A stretch of 64,000 bases of DNA from Argonema galeatum A003/A1. GTDB taxonomy: Bacteria > Cyanobacteriota > Cyanobacteriia > Cyanobacteriales > Aerosakkonemataceae. Positions 17,134 to 27,291 of this stretch are shown piece after piece. The stretch is taken from assembly GCF_023333595.1 (NCBI RefSeq), contig NZ_JAIQZM010000030.1, positions 1 to 64,000 of the forward strand, in the 5' to 3' direction. Made by a program: the position numbers and the translations under genes. The number at the start of each line of letters is the position of its first letter. Position 1 is the first letter of the stretch. Under the pieces are notes generated by a model that worked only from the letters and a program-made list of their open reading frames with translations, was not told the DNA's origin and searched no databases.

Positions 17134-17502
17134 TTAGCGCCTGCCTGTGCCAAAATTTCGAGATTTATTCGATCCATTTTTATCAACACCACCAGGCGAA
17201 ATGTTACGCATTTCTAGAGGCGATAATTGCTCTTGTATCCGCACGTCATCCGTCTTAAGGATAGGTTCTTCAGAAGAAAGGCGTCTGTCTTGCAGAATTT
17301 GAACTTCTCTCTCAAACTGCCGCCTTCCTTCCCTGAAGAAGTCTTCAGAACTCGACCGAAATAAACCATTTGTAACTCGCTGAGGAATGTCGATCGCACG
17401 CGCTTGTACACTAGCTAACAAAACTATCGGAAACGCCAGCACTGTAGCTGTAGCGACGCTGCGACATATCTTATTCAGAGTTATTTTCATTTTCGATACC
17501 AT
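17134..17502 (-). CDS. secreted hypothetical protein
   Basis: A 122-residue protein with a signal peptide (hydrophobic residues 14-33, likely cleavage after ARA at about residue 36). The mature part is short and charged (RSSSEDFFREGRRQFEREVQ) with no recognised domain. It lies between the DUF6717 gene and the divergent egtC. I do not recognise a family. Confidence 0.7.
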   Translation of the reverse strand: MVSKMKITLNKICRSVATATVLAFPIVLLASVQARAIDIPQRVTNGLFRSSSEDFFREGRRQFEREVQILQDRRLSSEEPILKTDDVRIQEQLSPLEMRNISPGGVDKNGSNKSRNFGTGRR

Positions 17503-17576
17503 AAAAATAACAGAGTGTCAATTCTATTATATGCGCTAAAATAATATCTTTCTAAATTAGGAGCAGACCCCTCAGT

Positions 17577-18359
17577 ATGTGCCGATTACTTGGCTATCTC
17601 GGCCCACCCATCCTACTTGATTATATTCTGTCCAAACCAGAGCATTCGCTGATTGAGCAGAGTTACCAACCACGGGAGATGACCTCTGGGTTGCTCAACG
17701 CCGATGGCTTTGGGATTGGTTGGTATCACCCACAGCGAGACACCGACCCCTTCATTTACAAAAATACGCTGCCCATCTGGAGCGATATTAACCTGCCCAA
17801 TCTCAGCCGCTATATCGAGTCAGGCTGTATACTCGGCTATGTCCGCAGCGCTACTTCCGGTCAAGCGGTAGATTTGAGCAACTGTCAGCCTTTTCGTTAC
17901 GGGCATTTGTTATTCACTCACAACGGCTTCATCCAACATTTTCGGCAGACATTATATAGACCGATACGTAACCGACTAAGCGATGAAGCTTACCAAGCTA
18001 TTGACGGTTCTACAGATTCAGAACACATTTTCGCTCTGTTAATTAATGAGTTAACGGTTAACCCAGATATTGCTTTAGAAAAGGCATTGCACAACTCGTT
18101 AATAACCTTGGCTGAATTAGCACAATTTCATGAAGTAAAAGTCGCTGCCAACATCATTGTTACAGATGGACGCCGCCTGGTTGCTTCTCGCTTTTCCACC
18201 CGGAAGCCTGCACCCTCACTTTACTGGCTGCGAGACGATCCAATTTTTCCAGATGCGGTAATTATTGCTTCCGAACCTTTATTCGCTGGCAATTGGATCG
18301 GCTTTCCTGAAAATAGCATTATTAGTGTGGGAGAAGACCTTGATATCCAAATCTCTTAG
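17577..18359 (+). CDS. egtC: ergothioneine biosynthesis protein EgtC (class II glutamine amidotransferase fold)
   Basis: A 260-residue Ntn-hydrolase with the nucleophile Cys2 (MCRLLGYLG), the LLNADGFGIGWY strand, GYVRSATSG and FTHNGFI. EgtC removes the gamma-glutamyl group from the intermediate in mycobacterial-type ergothioneine synthesis. It overlaps the egtB reading frame, in the order egtC-egtB. A third gene, egtD, is 7.5 kb downstream. In organisms using free cysteine EgtC may be dispensable, so the exact substrate is inferred. Confidence 0.88.
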   Translation: MCRLLGYLGPPILLDYILSKPEHSLIEQSYQPREMTSGLLNADGFGIGWYHPQRDTDPFIYKNTLPIWSDINLPNLSRYIESGCILGYVRSATSGQAVDLSNCQPFRYGHLLFTHNGFIQHFRQTLYRPIRNRLSDEAYQAIDGSTDSEHIFALLINELTVNPDIALEKALHNSLITLAELAQFHEVKVAANIIVTDGRRLVASRFSTRKPAPSLYWLRDDPIFPDAVIIASEPLFAGNWIGFPENSIISVGEDLDIQIS

Positions 18360-19800
18360 TTTTCAAACAACTCAGCCCAGCACAACAGACGAACGGCGAC
18401 AGCAGATTAAAGAGTGGATGCAGCTTTGCCGTGCTGGTACTTTAGCGGTATTTGAAGGTGTTGATTACAATACCTTTTGCCATCAACCTCATCCAGAATT
18501 TAGCCCTGTTGGTTGGCATTTGGGTCACATTGCCTACACCGAGTCGCTCTGGCTGCTGGAGCGTTGTGCTGGCAAACCGTCTCAGTTTAAACAATATCAC
18601 AGCTTATTTGCAGCTGATGGCTTACCCAAGGGAAAACGGGTTCATTTACCGACGCTGGCAGAAGTTATTTGCTACTTAGACGCTGTGAGAAAACAGGTTT
18701 TTGATTACCTGAAAGTAGCGCCTTTAGATGAGCAAGAACGTCTCTGGCGATTTATGATTCAGCATGAAAGTCAACACAGCGAAATAATATCGTTTCTGTT
18801 GCAATTGCAAAGTCGGTCATTAGTCATTAGTCATTCGTCATTAGTCAAGGAAGATCCCCCCCTGCCCCCCCTTAAAAAGGGGGGAGAACAAAACACAAAC
18901 GATCTAGGACAAGAAATAATTGAAATCCCGGCGGGTGAGTTTGTGATGGGCAATGACTCGATCGATGCTTTGGACAACGAACGCCCAGCACATCGAGTTT
19001 ATTTGGATACCTATTGGATCGATCGCTACCCGGTAACTTGCGGAGATTACCGCAAATTCATGCAAGCAGGAGGCTACCAGAACCGCGAATGGTGGTCACC
19101 TGCTGGGTGGGAGTGGCTGCAAGCAAACCCAATTACTCAGCCGCTTTATTGGTTAGAAGATTCAGCGTGGGATAATCATCCAGTTTGCGGCGTTAGCTGG
19201 TACGAAGCAGACGCCTATGCGCGATTTGTGGGTAAAAGATTGCCAACAGAGGCAGAGTGGGAAAAAGCAGCTAGTTGGGATGCAGCAGCTGGGGTGTTTT
19301 GCACATATCCTTGGGGAGAAAAAGAACCAAATACGGATCTATGTAATCATAATTACATACAAAAGCAACAAACAGATTCACCAATCCAAAATCCAAAATC
19401 CAAAATCCAAAATCATCAAACAGATTCACCAATCCAAAATCCAAAATCCTCTCTTGCGAAGGTGGGCATCGTGACGGGAACCGCCAAGACGCCCACTTCG
19501 CGCAAAATCCAAAATCGAACCACGGCGGTATATGCTTATCCAGCTGCTAAAAGTGCTTACGGTTTGCAGGATGCCTTGGGCAATGTTTGGGAGTGGACGG
19601 CTTCTTGGTTTGACGGTTACGAAGGGTTTGAATACTATCCCTATCGCGGTTATTCCCAAGTTTATTTTGATGGGCAGCATCGGGTGCTAAAAGGTGGCAG
19701 TTGGGCAACTCGTCCTTGGGCTTTGCGCTGTAGTTTTCGTAATTGGTATCATCCTGGTGTGCGTCAAATTTTGGCAGGATTTCGCTGTGCCAGTTTTTAG
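18340..19800 (+). CDS. egtB: ergothioneine biosynthesis sulfoxide synthase EgtB
   Basis: Non-haem iron enzyme that joins hercynine with a thiol. The N-terminal DinB-like domain holds the iron ligands (a His in GWHLGHIAYTE and HESQHSE). The C-terminal formylglycine-generating-like domain has IPAGEFVMGND, RLPTEAEWEKAA and LGNVWEWTASWF. I chose TTG 18340 because GGGAG lies 6 bases before it; the frame is open from ATG 18265. Two segments look inserted in frame: about 18814-18900 (polyC/G hairpin) and 19360-19520 (AATCCAAA repeats, coding SPIQNPKSKIQN). Confidence 0.88.
   Translation: MISKSLSFQTTQPSTTDERRQQIKEWMQLCRAGTLAVFEGVDYNTFCHQPHPEFSPVGWHLGHIAYTESLWLLERCAGKPSQFKQYHSLFAADGLPKGKRVHLPTLAEVICYLDAVRKQVFDYLKVAPLDEQERLWRFMIQHESQHSEIISFLLQLQSRSLVISHSSLVKEDPPLPPLKKGGEQNTNDLGQEIIEIPAGEFVMGNDSIDALDNERPAHRVYLDTYWIDRYPVTCGDYRKFMQAGGYQNREWWSPAGWEWLQANPITQPLYWLEDSAWDNHPVCGVSWYEADAYARFVGKRLPTEAEWEKAASWDAAAGVFCTYPWGEKEPNTDLCNHNYIQKQQTDSPIQNPKSKIQNHQTDSPIQNPKSSLAKVGIVTGTAKTPTSRKIQNRTTAVYAYPAAKSAYGLQDALGNVWEWTASWFDGYEGFEYYPYRGYSQVYFDGQHRVLKGGSWATRPWALRCSFRNWYHPGVRQILAGFRCASF
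18852..18890. repeat. polyC/polyG hairpin inside egtB
   Basis: CCCCCCCTGCCCCCCC then TTAAAAAGGGGGG forms a hairpin of the same class as those at 30084, 32157 and 45119, but here it is translated (DPPLPPLKKGGE). Confidence 0.75.
19371..19515. repeat. AATCCAAA repeats inside egtB
   Basis: A ~45-base unit (ACAGATTCACCAATCCAAAA start) occurs twice at 19371 and 19420, each with tandem AATCCAAA octamers; a short hairpin GTGGGCATCG..CGCCCAC follows (19460-19497). Together they add about 50 codons to egtB without breaking the frame. Confidence 0.8.
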
Positions 19801-19802
19801 CC

Positions 19803-21221
19803 CTAAATTTCCATTTCTGACCACGTTGGCGGTAGCCCAGTTATTGACGACATCTGACACCGTTTCCAGTAAAGACGGGCGGCATTATCTTGCTCATTCA
19901 CTTGCAAAACGCGCTCGAACAGTTGCTGTGCTTGAGCATATTTCTGCTGGTAATACAGAACGATCCCTTGTTCAAAATCGGTTTTGGTTTGCGTTTTGAG
20001 AGATGCTAGAGACTCAGGCTCAGCCTCGTAAATTTCAAATACACTCACAGGAGCCTGTTTACCTTTTACTTTAACGCGGTCAAGAAACCTATATTTGTAC
20101 TTTTCGGAGTTATCCAGATAAGAAACGGTTTGTCTGGTAATTACGATACCCGCACCATAAAATTTCGTTAAGCCTTCCATGCGAGATGCCAAATTCACTG
20201 CATCTGAAATCACCGTGCTTTCCATCCGTTCCGACTCGCCAATGGTGCCCAGCATCAAACTTCCAGTATGCAAGCCAATACCGATGGCGATGGGGGCACA
20301 ACCACTGCTTTGCCGATGGTAATTATACAGAACAACCTGTTTTTGCATTTCGATCGCTGCTTTGACTGCATCATCAGCTGTATGGGGAAACAGCGCCATG
20401 ATGCCATCGCCAATATATTTATCAATAAAGCCGTTGTGCTGACGGATGACTGGGCCAACTCGGCTCAAGTATTCGTTGAGAAAATCAAAATTTTCCTTGG
20501 GAGACAGGTTCTCCGACATACTCGTAAACGAGCGAATGTCGGCAAACATAATCGTCATTTCTGCCTGTACGGAATCGCCCAGTCTGGCATCGACAATACT
20601 TTCTTTTTGCAGAAATCTCAAAAATTCACGCGGTACAAAACGGGCGGAAGCCGCTGCGATTCTTTCCAGTTCTTTTTTGCTAGTTTCAATCGTCGTCAGA
20701 GCGCGAAACGCTCTTAAAGCTGTCACCACTGTTGTAAACAGCTTTTGCGTGGTCAGTTCAGTTTTAGTTTTATAGTCATTAATATCGTAATCAACAATCA
20801 CCAGATTTTCTGGCACTACTCCCGGCTGTCCTGTACGTAAAATGATTCGCACCAACTTATTGCCTAACACATCGCGGATATATTTAACTACCTCCAAGCC
20901 TGCATCATCATTTTCCATGACTACATCTAGCAAAATTATGGCCGTCTCGGCGTGCGCTTCGATTAATTCTTTAGCTTCTTTGCCCGAAGAAGCGCTAATA
21001 AAGGTTAAGGATTTACCCTCAAATATAAAATCATCTAACGCTAGTTTTGTGACATTATGAATTTCAATTTCATCGTCTACAATTAAAACTTTCCAACTTG
21101 ACTCTATCTGTGAATCTTTCGATTTTTTATCGTTGGTCAAGAGTCGCTCATCGTCTTCTTCAGCAAAAATTAATTCGTCATCTTCCTCATTCACAAATGG
21201 TTCTTCATTTCCTTCTAACAT
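19803..21221 (-). CDS. adenylate/guanylate cyclase with N-terminal response-regulator receiver domain
   Basis: Residues 43-165 form a REC domain (VLIVDDE, phospho-acceptor Asp99 in AIILLDVVM). Residues about 215-400 are a class III nucleotide cyclase: MTIMFADIRSFTSMSE and IDKYIGDGIMALF supply the two metal Asp residues, and SDAVNLASRME the RxxN-like helix. The tail has a TPR-like helix pair. The product nucleotide is not decided by sequence. It sits 90 bases downstream of the hybrid kinase and is probably its phosphorylation target. Its 3' end is 2 bases from that of egtB. Confidence 0.9.
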   Translation of the reverse strand: MLEGNEEPFVNEEDDELIFAEEDDERLLTNDKKSKDSQIESSWKVLIVDDEIEIHNVTKLALDDFIFEGKSLTFISASSGKEAKELIEAHAETAIILLDVVMENDDAGLEVVKYIRDVLGNKLVRIILRTGQPGVVPENLVIVDYDINDYKTKTELTTQKLFTTVVTALRAFRALTTIETSKKELERIAAASARFVPREFLRFLQKESIVDARLGDSVQAEMTIMFADIRSFTSMSENLSPKENFDFLNEYLSRVGPVIRQHNGFIDKYIGDGIMALFPHTADDAVKAAIEMQKQVVLYNYHRQSSGCAPIAIGIGLHTGSLMLGTIGESERMESTVISDAVNLASRMEGLTKFYGAGIVITRQTVSYLDNSEKYKYRFLDRVKVKGKQAPVSVFEIYEAEPESLASLKTQTKTDFEQGIVLYYQQKYAQAQQLFERVLQVNEQDNAARLYWKRCQMSSITGLPPTWSEMEI

Positions 21222-21311
21222 ATCTAATTCTCCTTAATTATTCTTGATTTTAACATTTTTTTAATTACAATGACCGCCACGACACAGATATACACGGATG
21301 CAATGATATAG

Positions 21312-24300
21312 CTATGACTCATGGCTAATTTGAATTGGTAGTTTAATAATAAACGTAGTTCCCATCTCCAGTTTGCTTTCACATTTGATAGTCCCATTGA
21401 GTTTTTGGGTGACCAAATTGTAAAGAATGTGTAAGCCCAATCCACTGCCGCCCTGACCGCGTTTAGTAGTAAAAAATGGCTCAAATATCTTGCTTAAATT
21501 TTCTGGTGGAATGCCTTTACCATCATCAGTATATTCAAAGATAATATTTTCTCCATCTGGTTGTATATTAAAAACTATACGTCCAGAGTCTTCAGATTCA
21601 TAAGCATGGATGAGAGAGTTCATCACCAGATTGGTCACAATCTGAGATAAGGCACCCGGATAACTGTCTAGGGTGAGATTTTCATCGCAATTAATTTCGA
21701 CTTTATGTTTAGTTGTTTTTAGTTTTGCTCTTAAAGAAAGCATAATCTCCTCAAGATACTCTTTTAACTTAAAGATGCGTCTAAATTCGTTAGATTGATC
21801 GACTGCCACCTGTTTGAAACTGTGGATGAGTTCTGCTGCCCGATTGAGGTTAGCTAAAATCATACTACTGCTTTGCATAGCGGTATCCAGAAATTTTTCT
21901 AACTCAGAGCGTTTCATATTACCGGCTTTGTAGGTTTCAAAAAACGCTGTGGTTTTTTGAGCTAAGAGAGAGGCGGCGGTGACGCCGACGCCGATAGGAG
22001 TGTTGATTTCATGGGCAACGCCAGCAACCAATCCTCCCAAGGCAGCCATTTTTTCAGATTCGACCAGTTTGGTTTGCGTGGCTTTGAGGTTTTCTAGGGT
22101 TTGTGAAAGTTCCTGGGTACGGGAGTCTACTAATTGCTCTAGGTTTTGATTAAAACGCTGTAAGTTGTTGTAAAGTTGAGCATTTTCAATGGAGATGGCA
22201 ACCTGAGACGATAATAGTTTTAATAACTCTAGCCTATCTTGGGTAAACGCGCCTGCGGTTAGGTTATTTTCAAGGTATAAAATTCCAGTCAATTTGCCTT
22301 TATGAAGTAAGGGAGTGCAGAGAATAGATTTGGGTTGAACGGCGATAATATAAGGGTCTCCAGTAAATTGTCCATTATGGGCTGCATCATTTAAGATTAC
22401 ATTTTCCTGGGTACGGGCAACATAGTTGATGATGGCGGCTGGCAGGATGGGTATCTGACTGGAAGTATCTACAGAGTCTACCGGAACGGATTGCTGTACG
22501 GTGACATCATTAGAATCTACGACACCTTCAGCTTCGATTACCCAGTTATCCTCTTTCTCTAGAATCAGAAAGCCTTTTTGAGCGCCAGCGTTTTCGATCG
22601 CAATTTTCATTAACTTAGCCAGTAACTTATCGAGAAGGATTTCACCTGCTAGGGTTTGGGATGCTTTCATAACTGTAGTCAAGTCTAGGACACCTGCATT
22701 ATCGCTACTGGTTGAAGAAGTCATGCTAGTAGTCACCTGAAGTCCTTTTGTAATCTGGATAGATTCTCTAGACAGCAGCTGAGGATATTTTTCTTCTAAA
22801 TCTTCCACTTTGCGTTTTGCGCCCCAACTTTGGTAGCCATAGTGGGCTTCTTTCATGTAAGATTTAGCAATTTTTTCTTTACCTTTAGACAACCAAAAAT
22901 TTGCGGCTCGTTCATTTGCTAATGCTTGATTTTGAAAAAACTCATTTTCTCTAGCTAATTGAATTGCGCGATCGTACAAGTCTATCACTTCTAAATATTT
23001 ACCTGCGATCGCACTTAATTCTGCTTCAACTAAAAGATACTTATGCAAGAAATTTTCAGGACAATTATCTGCCCATATTTTCATCTGATTTTGGTTGGTC
23101 TTTAATTGATGCAAATATTTTTCTTGCAGTTTTTCTGAAACAGTAGGATAAAGTGCCAAAAGAATGAGGGAGTAATAAAAATTAAGCTCGGCAACGGCGA
23201 AGGTATTGATTATAGAAAGGAGTAGCTTTTCTGCTTCCAAAACGCACAGGAGTGCTTGAGCATAGTGACCGTAAAGATAGAGAACCTGGCATTTCAAAAT
23301 ATAATATAGAACTAAGGAATACAAGTTCTGATGATAATAACAGTTTTCAAAATATTGCGCTTCGCTCATTTCCTTTAATTTAAAAATGGTTTTATCTGAG
23401 GTCATTCCCATTAAATTAATAACTGTAATTTGCAAAGCCAATATCGAATCTGTTGACATCTTGTTTTGGGTTTTAATACAAAAATGCAAAGCGGTTGAAA
23501 TTTCGGCTAGTATATCTTCAAGATTTTTACCTTGATAGAATAGATTAAATACTTGCTGGAAAAGTGTGTATCCAGCAAAGTGCATCTCCCCGGCTTTCAA
23601 ACCAGCTAGATACCCATCATTGTTGATAGGATGAGCGTGCTTTATATGCTTCACCCAAGGAAGTATAAGATTGGCAAAATCACAAGAAGCTATACATTTC
23701 TGAGCGAGAGCGTTGAACTTATCGCTGACTTTCAAGGCTAGCTGACCAAACTCATAACCAGATTGATAATTACCTTCAATATCACCAAGGATAATCCCAT
23801 AGCTAGTATAGGCGTGTGGTGAGTCGGGAGTATGACCGTATTTAAAAAATAAATTAACTGTTTTAACAACCATCGATAGCCACAAATTTTGATCGAAAAA
23901 ATAGGTGGGTGCCATCATGCTATTTAACAATTTTATGGCCATCTTTTTTTCTGGTATCGTCATTTCTGGCGCATCAACTAAGCAGTGTATTTCGCGATTT
24001 CCAAAATTTTTCTTTGCTTCAGATAGTTCGACATAAATTGCGGTCTGTAACTTTTCTTCAGGCAGATCGATACCTAGCAGCTTCAGACCCTTTCGACCGG
24101 CTTGGATCGCCTCTGCATATTTGGTCTGCATGGTATATTGCACGATCGAGATATTGTACATTTCTGCCTTATCCAAGGGTGATTTAGCTTGTTCCAAGGT
24201 CAGATAAATCAATGATTCGGATTGCTTGAAGTTACCGTTAAAATACTCTACTTCTGCGCGTTCTTTATGCAGATTAAAAGCTAAATTATAGTAGTTTTCC

Positions 24301-26651
24301 CAGATATCTCCGTTTAAATTTTCCAGGCCAATTGTAAAATATTCGTTGGCGGCGGCGTATGCCGTTGCGTCTTTAGCTTTTTTTCCTGCTTCCAAGTTCA
24401 ATTTTGCTAATTCAACTCGTTCTTGTTCTCGATCAATTAATTCCCAACTTAGATTCAGATGATTGACAATATCAAATATTTTTTCTGCTCGTGCTGAGGT
24501 GGGTGTATTGCTTAATAACAGCCGACCAATTTGCAGGTGAACAGCTTTTTTCTGGGATTCTGGAATTAAGGCATAAGCAGCTTGTTGCACTCGATCGTGC
24601 AAAAATTTGTATTTAACTGTCAGTTGTTCGGTTTGACGATCGCTGACAATCAAAGCAATTTTATAGTCATCGTCCATCGGCCAAATAAAACCAGCATGAA
24701 GCGCTTCCCAAAGCTCAGCAGCGGTTGAAGAAAGAGATTTTTCATTGAGAATCGAGAGAAATCCTAAATCAAATTGGTTGCCAATACAAGCAGCCAGTTT
24801 TAATACGTTCTGCGTACTATCCGATAGTTTCTGGATTTTACCGACCATTAGTTCGATGACATTCTCGGTGATTTCCATACCTTGAAGAAGCTTGATGTCC
24901 CACTCCCAGTTTCCTGTGTTGAAATTGAAGGTAAGCAGGTTGTCTGAGTGGAGAGAGTTGAGTAACTGGGTTAAAAAGAAGGGATTACCATTGGTTTTAT
25001 TCAGCAATAATTCCGCCAAAGCTTGTCCCCGATCGATGTCGCAACTGAGGGTGTCGATAATTATTTGTTGGACATTATTAATATTTAAAGCTTTGAGAAA
25101 AATAGTATTAACTACCCCCCCATTTTTGCGAATTTTATCTAAAGTCAGTATCAGAGGATGAGTTGCATCTACTTCATTATCTCGATAAGCCCCAATTAAC
25201 AACAGATATTGGCTGTCAGCGTCAGTCGTTAGCAGTTTAATCAACTTCAGGGATGCCAAATCCGCCCACTGTAAATCATCCAGAAATATCGCTAGCGGGT
25301 GTTCTTTTTGAGTAAAGACACGAATGAAATTTTGGAAAACCAAACTAAACCGATTTTGTGACTCGCTTAGCCCTAATTGCGGTACGGGCGGCTGTTTATC
25401 GATAATCAGTTCCACTTCTGGAATAACATCAATAATCATTTGAGCGTTAGGGCCAAGAGCATCTAAAAGTTTCTGTTTCCAAAGTTGGATTTGTACTTCG
25501 CTTTCGGTTAAAATTTGCCGCATCAAACTCTGGAAAGCTTCAATTAGAGAAGAATAAGGAATATTTCGTTTAAACTGGTCGAACTTGCCGTCTATAAAAT
25601 AACCCCGTCGCCCGATAATTGGTTTGTGTATTTCATGCACCAAGGCTGATTTGCCGATGCCTGAATAACCGGCAACCAGTATCATTTCTGTGGTGCCTGC
25701 TGCAACGCGATCGAAAGCAGCCATGAGAATATCTACTTCTGATTCGCGCCCATAAAGTTTTTGGGTAATTATTAGTTTACCGGCTTTATCAAAACTAGCG
25801 ATCGAAAAATCTGGAATATTGCCAGTATTTTCTAGCTGCGTTAGACAGGTTTCCAGATCTGCTTTTAATCCAAAAGCACTTTGGTATCTATTTTCAGGAG
25901 TTTTGGATAACAACTTCATGACAATATCAGACACTGATGAGGGAATTTCTGGATTAACCTGATGGGGAGATATTGGCTGTTTGGCGATATGGCAGTGAAC
26001 CAATTCCATCGGGTCGTTGCTTGGGAAAGGTAGCTGACAAGTCAGCATTTCATAAAAGGTGACGCCCAAGGAATAAAAATCGGTACGATAATCGATCGTT
26101 CGATTCATTCGACCTGTTTGTTCGGGCGACATATAGGCGAGGGTGCCTTTTAATAAATGGGGATTGCTGACGATCGGGTTTTCTCTTGAGAGTTGGGAGG
26201 CAAGGGCAAAATCAGTAATTTTTACCTCGCCTGTGTCTTGATTGAAGATGATGTTACTCGGTTTAATGTCTTTGTGAATAATGTGATTTTGATGCAACTG
26301 AGCTAAAGTTTCTGCTAGCTGAATGGCAATTAGGAGAAAATTGGTTAAATCGAGTTTGCGAACAGTGATAATTTCTTTTAGCGATATGCCGCCAAAATCT
26401 TCTAATACTAATACGGGGACGCGATTGCAAGTTTCTAATCCTAAAACTTTGACTATTCCTGGGTTATCTAAAATTTTGATTATTTCGTATTCGTGTCTGA
26501 GTCGAAGGATTTCTGTTGGCGTGGGATATTCAACAGTAATAGTTTTGAGGATAACGTTTTTTTGCTGAGCTAGCTGTTTGGCTCGATAAATGACTGTCTG
26601 AGAGTTTTTGTAAATTTCTGCGGTGATTTGGTAGCCAGGGAGTGCGAGCAT
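21312..26651 (-). CDS. giant hybrid Ser/Thr kinase - AAA ATPase - GAF - histidine kinase
   Basis: About 1779 residues. Order: Ser/Thr kinase domain (HKDIKPSNIIF catalytic loop; the usual DFG is DFA in ITDFALAS), an AAA/PknK-like domain (P-loop GYSGIGKSALVHE; FLDDLQWAD Walker B), long TPR-like helices, GAF, then HisKA (His in GVAHEINTPIG) and HATPase_c (N box VTNLVMNS, G boxes DDGKGIP and GLGLHI). This is the HstK type of cyanobacterial two-way kinase. Start taken at MLALPGYQI, the usual family start; an upstream ATG at 26705 adds 18 residues. It forms a likely operon with the REC-cyclase. Confidence 0.92.
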   Translation of the reverse strand: MLALPGYQITAEIYKNSQTVIYRAKQLAQQKNVILKTITVEYPTPTEILRLRHEYEIIKILDNPGIVKVLGLETCNRVPVLVLEDFGGISLKEIITVRKLDLTNFLLIAIQLAETLAQLHQNHIIHKDIKPSNIIFNQDTGEVKITDFALASQLSRENPIVSNPHLLKGTLAYMSPEQTGRMNRTIDYRTDFYSLGVTFYEMLTCQLPFPSNDPMELVHCHIAKQPISPHQVNPEIPSSVSDIVMKLLSKTPENRYQSAFGLKADLETCLTQLENTGNIPDFSIASFDKAGKLIITQKLYGRESEVDILMAAFDRVAAGTTEMILVAGYSGIGKSALVHEIHKPIIGRRGYFIDGKFDQFKRNIPYSSLIEAFQSLMRQILTESEVQIQLWKQKLLDALGPNAQMIIDVIPEVELIIDKQPPVPQLGLSESQNRFSLVFQNFIRVFTQKEHPLAIFLDDLQWADLASLKLIKLLTTDADSQYLLLIGAYRDNEVDATHPLILTLDKIRKNGGVVNTIFLKALNINNVQQIIIDTLSCDIDRGQALAELLLNKTNGNPFFLTQLLNSLHSDNLLTFNFNTGNWEWDIKLLQGMEITENVIELMVGKIQKLSDSTQNVLKLAACIGNQFDLGFLSILNEKSLSSTAAELWEALHAGFIWPMDDDYKIALIVSDRQTEQLTVKYKFLHDRVQQAAYALIPESQKKAVHLQIGRLLLSNTPTSARAEKIFDIVNHLNLSWELIDREQERVELAKLNLEAGKKAKDATAYAAANEYFTIGLENLNGDIWENYYNLAFNLHKERAEVEYFNGNFKQSESLIYLTLEQAKSPLDKAEMYNISIVQYTMQTKYAEAIQAGRKGLKLLGIDLPEEKLQTAIYVELSEAKKNFGNREIHCLVDAPEMTIPEKKMAIKLLNSMMAPTYFFDQNLWLSMVVKTVNLFFKYGHTPDSPHAYTSYGIILGDIEGNYQSGYEFGQLALKVSDKFNALAQKCIASCDFANLILPWVKHIKHAHPINNDGYLAGLKAGEMHFAGYTLFQQVFNLFYQGKNLEDILAEISTALHFCIKTQNKMSTDSILALQITVINLMGMTSDKTIFKLKEMSEAQYFENCYYHQNLYSLVLYYILKCQVLYLYGHYAQALLCVLEAEKLLLSIINTFAVAELNFYYSLILLALYPTVSEKLQEKYLHQLKTNQNQMKIWADNCPENFLHKYLLVEAELSAIAGKYLEVIDLYDRAIQLARENEFFQNQALANERAANFWLSKGKEKIAKSYMKEAHYGYQSWGAKRKVEDLEEKYPQLLSRESIQITKGLQVTTSMTSSTSSDNAGVLDLTTVMKASQTLAGEILLDKLLAKLMKIAIENAGAQKGFLILEKEDNWVIEAEGVVDSNDVTVQQSVPVDSVDTSSQIPILPAAIINYVARTQENVILNDAAHNGQFTGDPYIIAVQPKSILCTPLLHKGKLTGILYLENNLTAGAFTQDRLELLKLLSSQVAISIENAQLYNNLQRFNQNLEQLVDSRTQELSQTLENLKATQTKLVESEKMAALGGLVAGVAHEINTPIGVGVTAASLLAQKTTAFFETYKAGNMKRSELEKFLDTAMQSSSMILANLNRAAELIHSFKQVAVDQSNEFRRIFKLKEYLEEIMLSLRAKLKTTKHKVEINCDENLTLDSYPGALSQIVTNLVMNSLIHAYESEDSGRIVFNIQPDGENIIFEYTDDGKGIPPENLSKIFEPFFTTKRGQGGSGLGLHILYNLVTQKLNGTIKCESKLEMGTTFIIKLPIQISHES

Positions 26652-26771
26652 TGTGATGTTACAGAGTGAGAGTGTATGCCTATCCGTCGTAGAATTACTT
26701 TCCAATCGGAATTATTGAAACTTTGCTTTTTTGCTTACTCTTTTCCCGGTGGAAGAATATGTATAGTGTGA

Positions 26772-26889
26772 GGGCGAAGCATTGCGGAATAAATCTTAAC
26801 TCAAAACCGAAACGTTAATTCCGCAATGCTAATGCCTACGGCACGCTATGCGCTCGCGTCGCAGGCTACGCCAACGCGAACGCCCCTAC
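26772..26889. repeat. GCGAAGCATTGCGG inverted repeat with a second repeat inserted in its right arm
   Basis: The left arm GGGCGAAGCATTGCGGAAT (26772-26790) pairs with AATTCCGCAATGC (26817-26829), but the last part of the right arm (CGCCCCTAC) appears only after about 50 bases of another GC-rich repeat (26830-26880, with GGCACGC..GCGTCGC). The rest of 26706-27291 shows nothing recognisable. Confidence 0.7.
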
Positions 26890-27291
26890 ATAATCTTGTG
26901 CCGGGAGGGGAGTAGGTTGACAGCTTTTTGGCCCTTGGGCTGATTGGCACTGGCTTAGCATAATTAACTACGTTAACCTCAGTTTAGCTAATTTACCTAT
27001 CCCAGGACTGATGCAAATTTAAAACAAATCCATGCCTGCGGATGAGTCTGTTACTAGGGTGACTATTGCCCGTTCTACTTTTTATCTGGGCCTTTGGATG
27101 AGATAAGCAACCTTTTAGTGGGAAAATGCGGAACGAACAAACATCAGCGCGAAACTTCTTGCTTAGGCGTGATTTTATCCGGTACTGCTTTGTGTTTCAC
27201 TTGCTGAGTCCATTAGAGTAAGCCATTCTTAGTTGGTGTAGCTCTAACGGACTGTTCCGATCGCAATTGCTGCCAAACAAACGGAGGTTGA

